A stretch of 5,779 bases of DNA from an uncultured Muribaculaceae bacterium (GTDB lineage Bacteria > Bacteroidota > Bacteroidia > Bacteroidales > Muribaculaceae), in the NCBI GenBank assembly GCA_910587075.1, contig CAJUKE010000052.1:1-5779 (forward strand), written 5' to 3'. Shown here piece by piece: positions 3,282 through 5,779 of the stretch. The position numbers and the translations under genes are program-made. Within the stretch, counting starts at the first letter, position 1, and the number at the start of each line of letters is the position of its first letter. The notes under the pieces are model-generated. The model was not told the origin of the DNA. It made no database searches and worked only from the letters and a program-made list of their open reading frames with translations.

Positions 3282-5474
3282 TCAGCCGCGGGCCACCTCG
3301 TAGAGTTTGCCGTCGGCGGCCTTAACGAGCTGGATGAACGCGCCGGCCTTGAGCGTCATGGCGGCGGAGAGAACGAAGTTCCCGCCGTTGGCGATGGTCG
3401 AGGCGTTGGCCGCTCCGGCACCGTGGATCGTGTAGATCGTGCCGGGTATCACGTCGGCCAGGTTGGTGATCGCAGTGGGCTTGGTGTTGGGGGCGGTGAC
3501 GAACACCGTCGCGCCCTGTACGCTGGGAGTGGTTTCGTCGGCATCGAACTGGTAGGCATCAGCCGCTCCCGCAGTGCGACCCATTTCCACAAATTTGCCG
3601 TCAGCGAGTTTCATAACGCGTATGATTTCCCCCTTTTTCGGAGTCCAGGCTTCGGTAAGAAGCTCGAACTTACCGGCCTTCTTGATTGTGACACCGTTAT
3701 CGCCATCAGCGCCGCACTTGATCGCTACGACCTTGCCAACCTCGGCGTTGGCGATGTCGGTGATTTCGAACACCTTCGAGTTGGCAACGGTGACGATTGA
3801 CGAGTGAAGGAGCGCGTCGGGATTGCAGTCCTTCTCCCCCTCTACGAAATAGGTGTCGGGGAGGTCGTAGTCGTTGCACCAGATTAGCTGGCGGGAACCG
3901 TCCATATCGGCGCGATTGGTGTACTTGTAGCCGACGGCTTCGGCCTGGATCGACTCCTTCCAGTTGCTCCACACCTTTACCGTCCAGTCCTGCTGCTCGA
4001 TCTGGAAGCGGAGCATCTCGCCCGAAACGTGGGTGAAGCTCTTGATGTTTCCTTCGATGGTCCAGAAGATTCGGTGGTGGTTGTCGGCGTTGGGAATCGT
4101 AGCGATTTTCACCGCGGGGAACTCCTTGACGTAGTTGATGCCAGCCTTATAGTCCTGGTTCTGGCCGTAGTGGGTCTCATTGTACTTATGGTACCACGGG
4201 AGCATGAACGAGGGTATGTAGAGCACGATTTTGCCGGTGTCGCGGAAAACGGAGGGGATCATGCTCGTGCCCTGGTAAAACACCTCGCCGATGTTGCCGG
4301 GGGTGATTCGGGGGAGCGCGAAGGGCTTGATCTGGTAAACGGTCTTGCCGGTGGTTCCGCCGTCGGGCGTGAAATCGACATGGCCGTCGGTGCGTTTGCG
4401 CAGAAACTCATAAATGCCGTCGGCAGCGTCCATGGCGCGCCCGGGCTTGTCGGGGTCGGGCTCCTTGCGCACGCCGTTGACGTAGCGGAGTTCCCGCTCG
4501 TTGTGGAGAACCTTCGCCGTCTCTACAAGGAGGTACTCGATAAACGAGAGTTTGACGGGGTTCGAGCCTTCGCGATTGAGGTAGCCGATCCAGCTCTTTT
4601 CGAGCTGCTTCAGGCTCTGGAACTTGTGAACGAACATAACGCCGTACATGCGCAGCGTCTCGGTACCGAACTCGTAGGAACCCTTAGCGACCTTGTCGAA
4701 CTCGCTCTTATCGGAGCTGTCGGCCTGCGAGAACTCGCCCAGCCAGAGGTTGACGAGCGTTTCGAGATCCTGATGCCCGGCCTCGGTGGGGAAGAGTTTC
4801 GTTATTGTCGGAAGTTCTACGAGGAACGACTGGAGGCGGTCGCTCCACCGGGTACGGTAAAAAGCCCCGAGGTCGTCCTGGAGACTCTTGTAATCGACCG
4901 ACGAGGGCGCGGCCACCGCGAGCATCTTGCCCTCGTTGGCGAGAAGGGCGGCGCGTGCGCGCTGGTTATAGGGGCGGTCGAGGCTGAAGAAGGAGCCGGA
5001 GAGGCCGCCGAGCTGACGCTGGTCGTCGAGGTTGAAAGCGGGAGCCGACACGGCCGACGCTCCGGCGCCTTTGCCGGGATCGCTCTCGGGGAGAGCCGAG
5101 AGAGTCTGGATTTTCTCGTTAAGGGCCGCGATTTCGGCTTCCTTCGCGCTGATGGCCGCGGCGTGCGCTTCCTTGTCGGTGGCGACGGTCTGCTTGAGCG
5201 CGTCGAGTTCGGCGTTTCGTGCCTGAAGCTGCCCGGTGGTCTGGCCGAGAACGGCGGCGACGGCGGCCATTTGCTGGTTGGGAGTCGAGCCGGCCGCGGC
5301 CGCGGGGGGATTCTGGAGGAAGGCGTTAAAGTCGTCGAGGAACTGGTCGGAGAAACCGTAACCTTTCAACGATGCGCGTTCCTCGCTCGAAAGGCATTCT
5401 TTGCCGTCCACCTTATTGAAAGCGGACAGGCCGAGAATACTAAGAATCGCGGGGATAAAATTCGCAAAATTCAT
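3282..5474 (-). CDS. Major capsid protein with scaffold-like N-terminus and C-terminal surface repeats
   Basis: This 730-residue protein probably forms the phage head shell. Residues 1-55 hold a hydrophobic helix (FANFIPAILSILGLSAF) and an acidic helical segment. Residues about 65-125 are a heptad-like coiled coil rich in alanine, glutamate and lysine (QLQARNAELDALKQTV and similar). A glycine/alanine/proline linker at 128-146 leads to the main domain (about 190-545). This contains motifs such as VLYIPSFMLPWYHKYNETHYG, EFPAVKIATIPN, EMLRFQIEQQDW and NWKESIQAEAVGYKYT, consistent with an HK97-type capsid protein by overall layout. Residues about 558-633 and 649-729 are two copies of a beta-rich repeat. 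The gene follows an S49-type protease gene after 25 bases, matching the usual protease-capsid order. A coiled-coil N-terminus ahead of the shell domain resembles an internal scaffold (delta) region that a prohead protease removes. Capsid identity rests on size, order and layout rather than on a certain motif; a fused structural protein is the alternative. Confidence 0.72.
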   Translation of the reverse strand: MNFANFIPAILSILGLSAFNKVDGKECLSSEERASLKGYGFSDQFLDDFNAFLQNPPAAAAGSTPNQQMAAVAAVLGQTTGQLQARNAELDALKQTVATDKEAHAAAISAKEAEIAALNEKIQTLSALPESDPGKGAGASAVSAPAFNLDDQRQLGGLSGSFFSLDRPYNQRARAALLANEGKMLAVAAPSSVDYKSLQDDLGAFYRTRWSDRLQSFLVELPTITKLFPTEAGHQDLETLVNLWLGEFSQADSSDKSEFDKVAKGSYEFGTETLRMYGVMFVHKFQSLKQLEKSWIGYLNREGSNPVKLSFIEYLLVETAKVLHNERELRYVNGVRKEPDPDKPGRAMDAADGIYEFLRKRTDGHVDFTPDGGTTGKTVYQIKPFALPRITPGNIGEVFYQGTSMIPSVFRDTGKIVLYIPSFMLPWYHKYNETHYGQNQDYKAGINYVKEFPAVKIATIPNADNHHRIFWTIEGNIKSFTHVSGEMLRFQIEQQDWTVKVWSNWKESIQAEAVGYKYTNRADMDGSRQLIWCNDYDLPDTYFVEGEKDCNPDALLHSSIVTVANSKVFEITDIANAEVGKVVAIKCGADGDNGVTIKKAGKFELLTEAWTPKKGEIIRVMKLADGKFVEMGRTAGAADAYQFDADETTPSVQGATVFVTAPNTKPTAITNLADVIPGTIYTIHGAGAANASTIANGGNFVLSAAMTLKAGAFIQLVKAADGKLYEVARG
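3288..3530 (-). repeat. Capsid C-terminal repeat, copy 2
   Basis: This segment encodes residues about 649-729 (from TPSVQGATVFVT to LYEVAR). It aligns with copy 1 over about 61 residues: ITNLADVIPGTIYTI versus ITDIANAEVGKVVAI, GGNFVLSA versus AGKFELLT, TLKAGAFIQLVKAADGKLYE versus TPKKGEIIRVMKLADGKFVE. The 'TPSV-G---F' opening and 'G.W/YE..R' close match a beta-strand module often seen in phage particle and tail-fibre proteins. Confidence 0.65.
3576..3803 (-). repeat. Capsid C-terminal repeat, copy 1
   Basis: This segment encodes residues about 558-633, just after the shell domain. It ends in KLADGKFVEMGR, mirrored by KAADGKLYEVAR in copy 2. A short linker (residues 634-648) separates the copies. 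The repeats are evident in protein but not in DNA, so the duplication is old. Confidence 0.65.
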
Positions 5475-5499
5475 GTTTGTAACAGTTTGGTTGATGAAA

Positions 5500-5779
5500 T
5501 TATTTGTATAATTGTTCTGCCTTCCGGCTCGTTGCCTGCGCGAGTACCCAGGTAACCGCGTCTTTCAATCCGCCGAACTGGTCGATATATCCGGCGGCGA
5601 CCGCTTCGTCGCCGCTGAACATTTCGCCGCGGAAAAGAGGGAGTTCAGGGTCGTAGGTGATTCCGAGGTTACGCGCCACGGTTTCGGCAAATACCTTGTG
5701 AATCTTTTCGGCCTTCTGCTTTACGAGGGTTTCATCGTTGTTGTCAACAATGGCGCGGTATTCCTTATTTTTCAGGTCG
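5500..5779 (-). CDS. S49/SppA-like peptidase, C-terminal part (probable prohead protease)
   Basis: The frame is open at the right edge and ends with TAA at 5500-5502, giving the last 92 residues. The segment FRGEMFSGDEAVAAGYIDQFGGLKDAV matches the conserved C-terminal signature of SppA/protease-IV-like S49 peptidases ('G-(V/M)-(W/F)-(T/S)-G--A---G-(V/I)-D--GG---A'). The preceding helix (LVKQKAEKIHKVFAETVARN) fits the family as well. The catalytic serine and lysine lie outside the window. In many phages an S49 peptidase directly upstream of the capsid gene matures the prohead by cutting scaffold and capsid N-termini, which fits the 25-base gap to the capsid gene here. The family call is good; the prohead role is inferred from position. 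Confidence 0.8.
   Translation of the reverse strand, partial: DLKNKEYRAIVDNNDETLVKQKAEKIHKVFAETVARNLGITYDPELPLFRGEMFSGDEAVAAGYIDQFGGLKDAVTWVLAQATSRKAEQLYK

Noticed and set aside
373..3282. A 12-base match, ACCGTGCGTAAT, at about 372-383 (minus) and 3271-3282 (plus), considered as att-like repeats
   Set aside because: One or two matches of this length are expected by chance in a window this size, and there is no integrase or tRNA nearby.
4029..5555. 508-residue plus-strand reading frame opposite the capsid gene
   Set aside because: It is antisense to a clearly coding gene with recognisable structure. The long frame is explained by the GC-rich codon use of that gene, and it has no domain pattern or promoter.
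1..5779. tRNA, rRNA, CRISPR array, insertion sequence or diversity-generating template repeat
   Set aside because: Looked for by eye on both strands: no cloverleaf, spaced repeats, transposase or reverse transcriptase motifs were seen.

Overview
The window looks like part of a temperate phage or prophage of a Bacteroidota host, most likely a gut Bacteroidales. Several leaders carry the Bacteroidota sigma factor -7 box TAnnTTTG, most start codons lack a Shine-Dalgarno sequence, and the structural proteins resemble those of Bacteroidales prophages. No integrase, transposase, att site, tRNA, rRNA or CRISPR array is visible, so the integration mode and exact host cannot be stated.

Right part (about 2312-5779, minus strand, GC-rich): a head-gene operon read right to left. 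It holds the C-terminal end of an S49/SppA-like peptidase (probable prohead protease), then a 730-residue protein that looks like a major capsid protein. That protein has a coiled-coil, scaffold-like N-terminus and two beta-rich repeats at its C-terminus. Next comes a 271-residue structural-type protein whose C-terminal domain resembles those repeats. The operon closes with a strong rho-independent terminator at 2312-2350. No tail gene directly follows.

Middle part (1319-2310, minus strand, more AT-rich): a self-contained toxin-antitoxin cassette with its own promoter and a candidate operator. It comprises a HigB/RelE-type (Gp49-like) toxin, a HigA-like XRE antitoxin, and a second small XRE regulator whose start overlaps the antitoxin stop by 4 bp (ATGA). 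A hairpin at 1266-1299 lies between this cassette and the convergent gene at 1024-1284 and has T-rich tracts on both sides.

Left part (1-1284): a divergent control region at 851-1023 separates a plus-strand XRE regulator with a C-terminal CPHC motif from a minus-strand pair of small unknown genes. It contains two copies of a 16-bp near-palindrome, one touching each promoter, and resembles a small genetic switch. At the left edge is a minus-strand gene of unknown function that runs out of the window and has its own promoter.

Overall reading: a phage head operon ended by a terminator, followed by a regulatory and accessory block (toxin-antitoxin plus switch-like regulator) before the next phage-type gene. 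Gene functions in the left part are mostly unknown. The most unusual points are the capsid protein's architecture, the domain it shares with its neighbour, the two-regulator toxin-antitoxin cassette, and the symmetric divergent control region.
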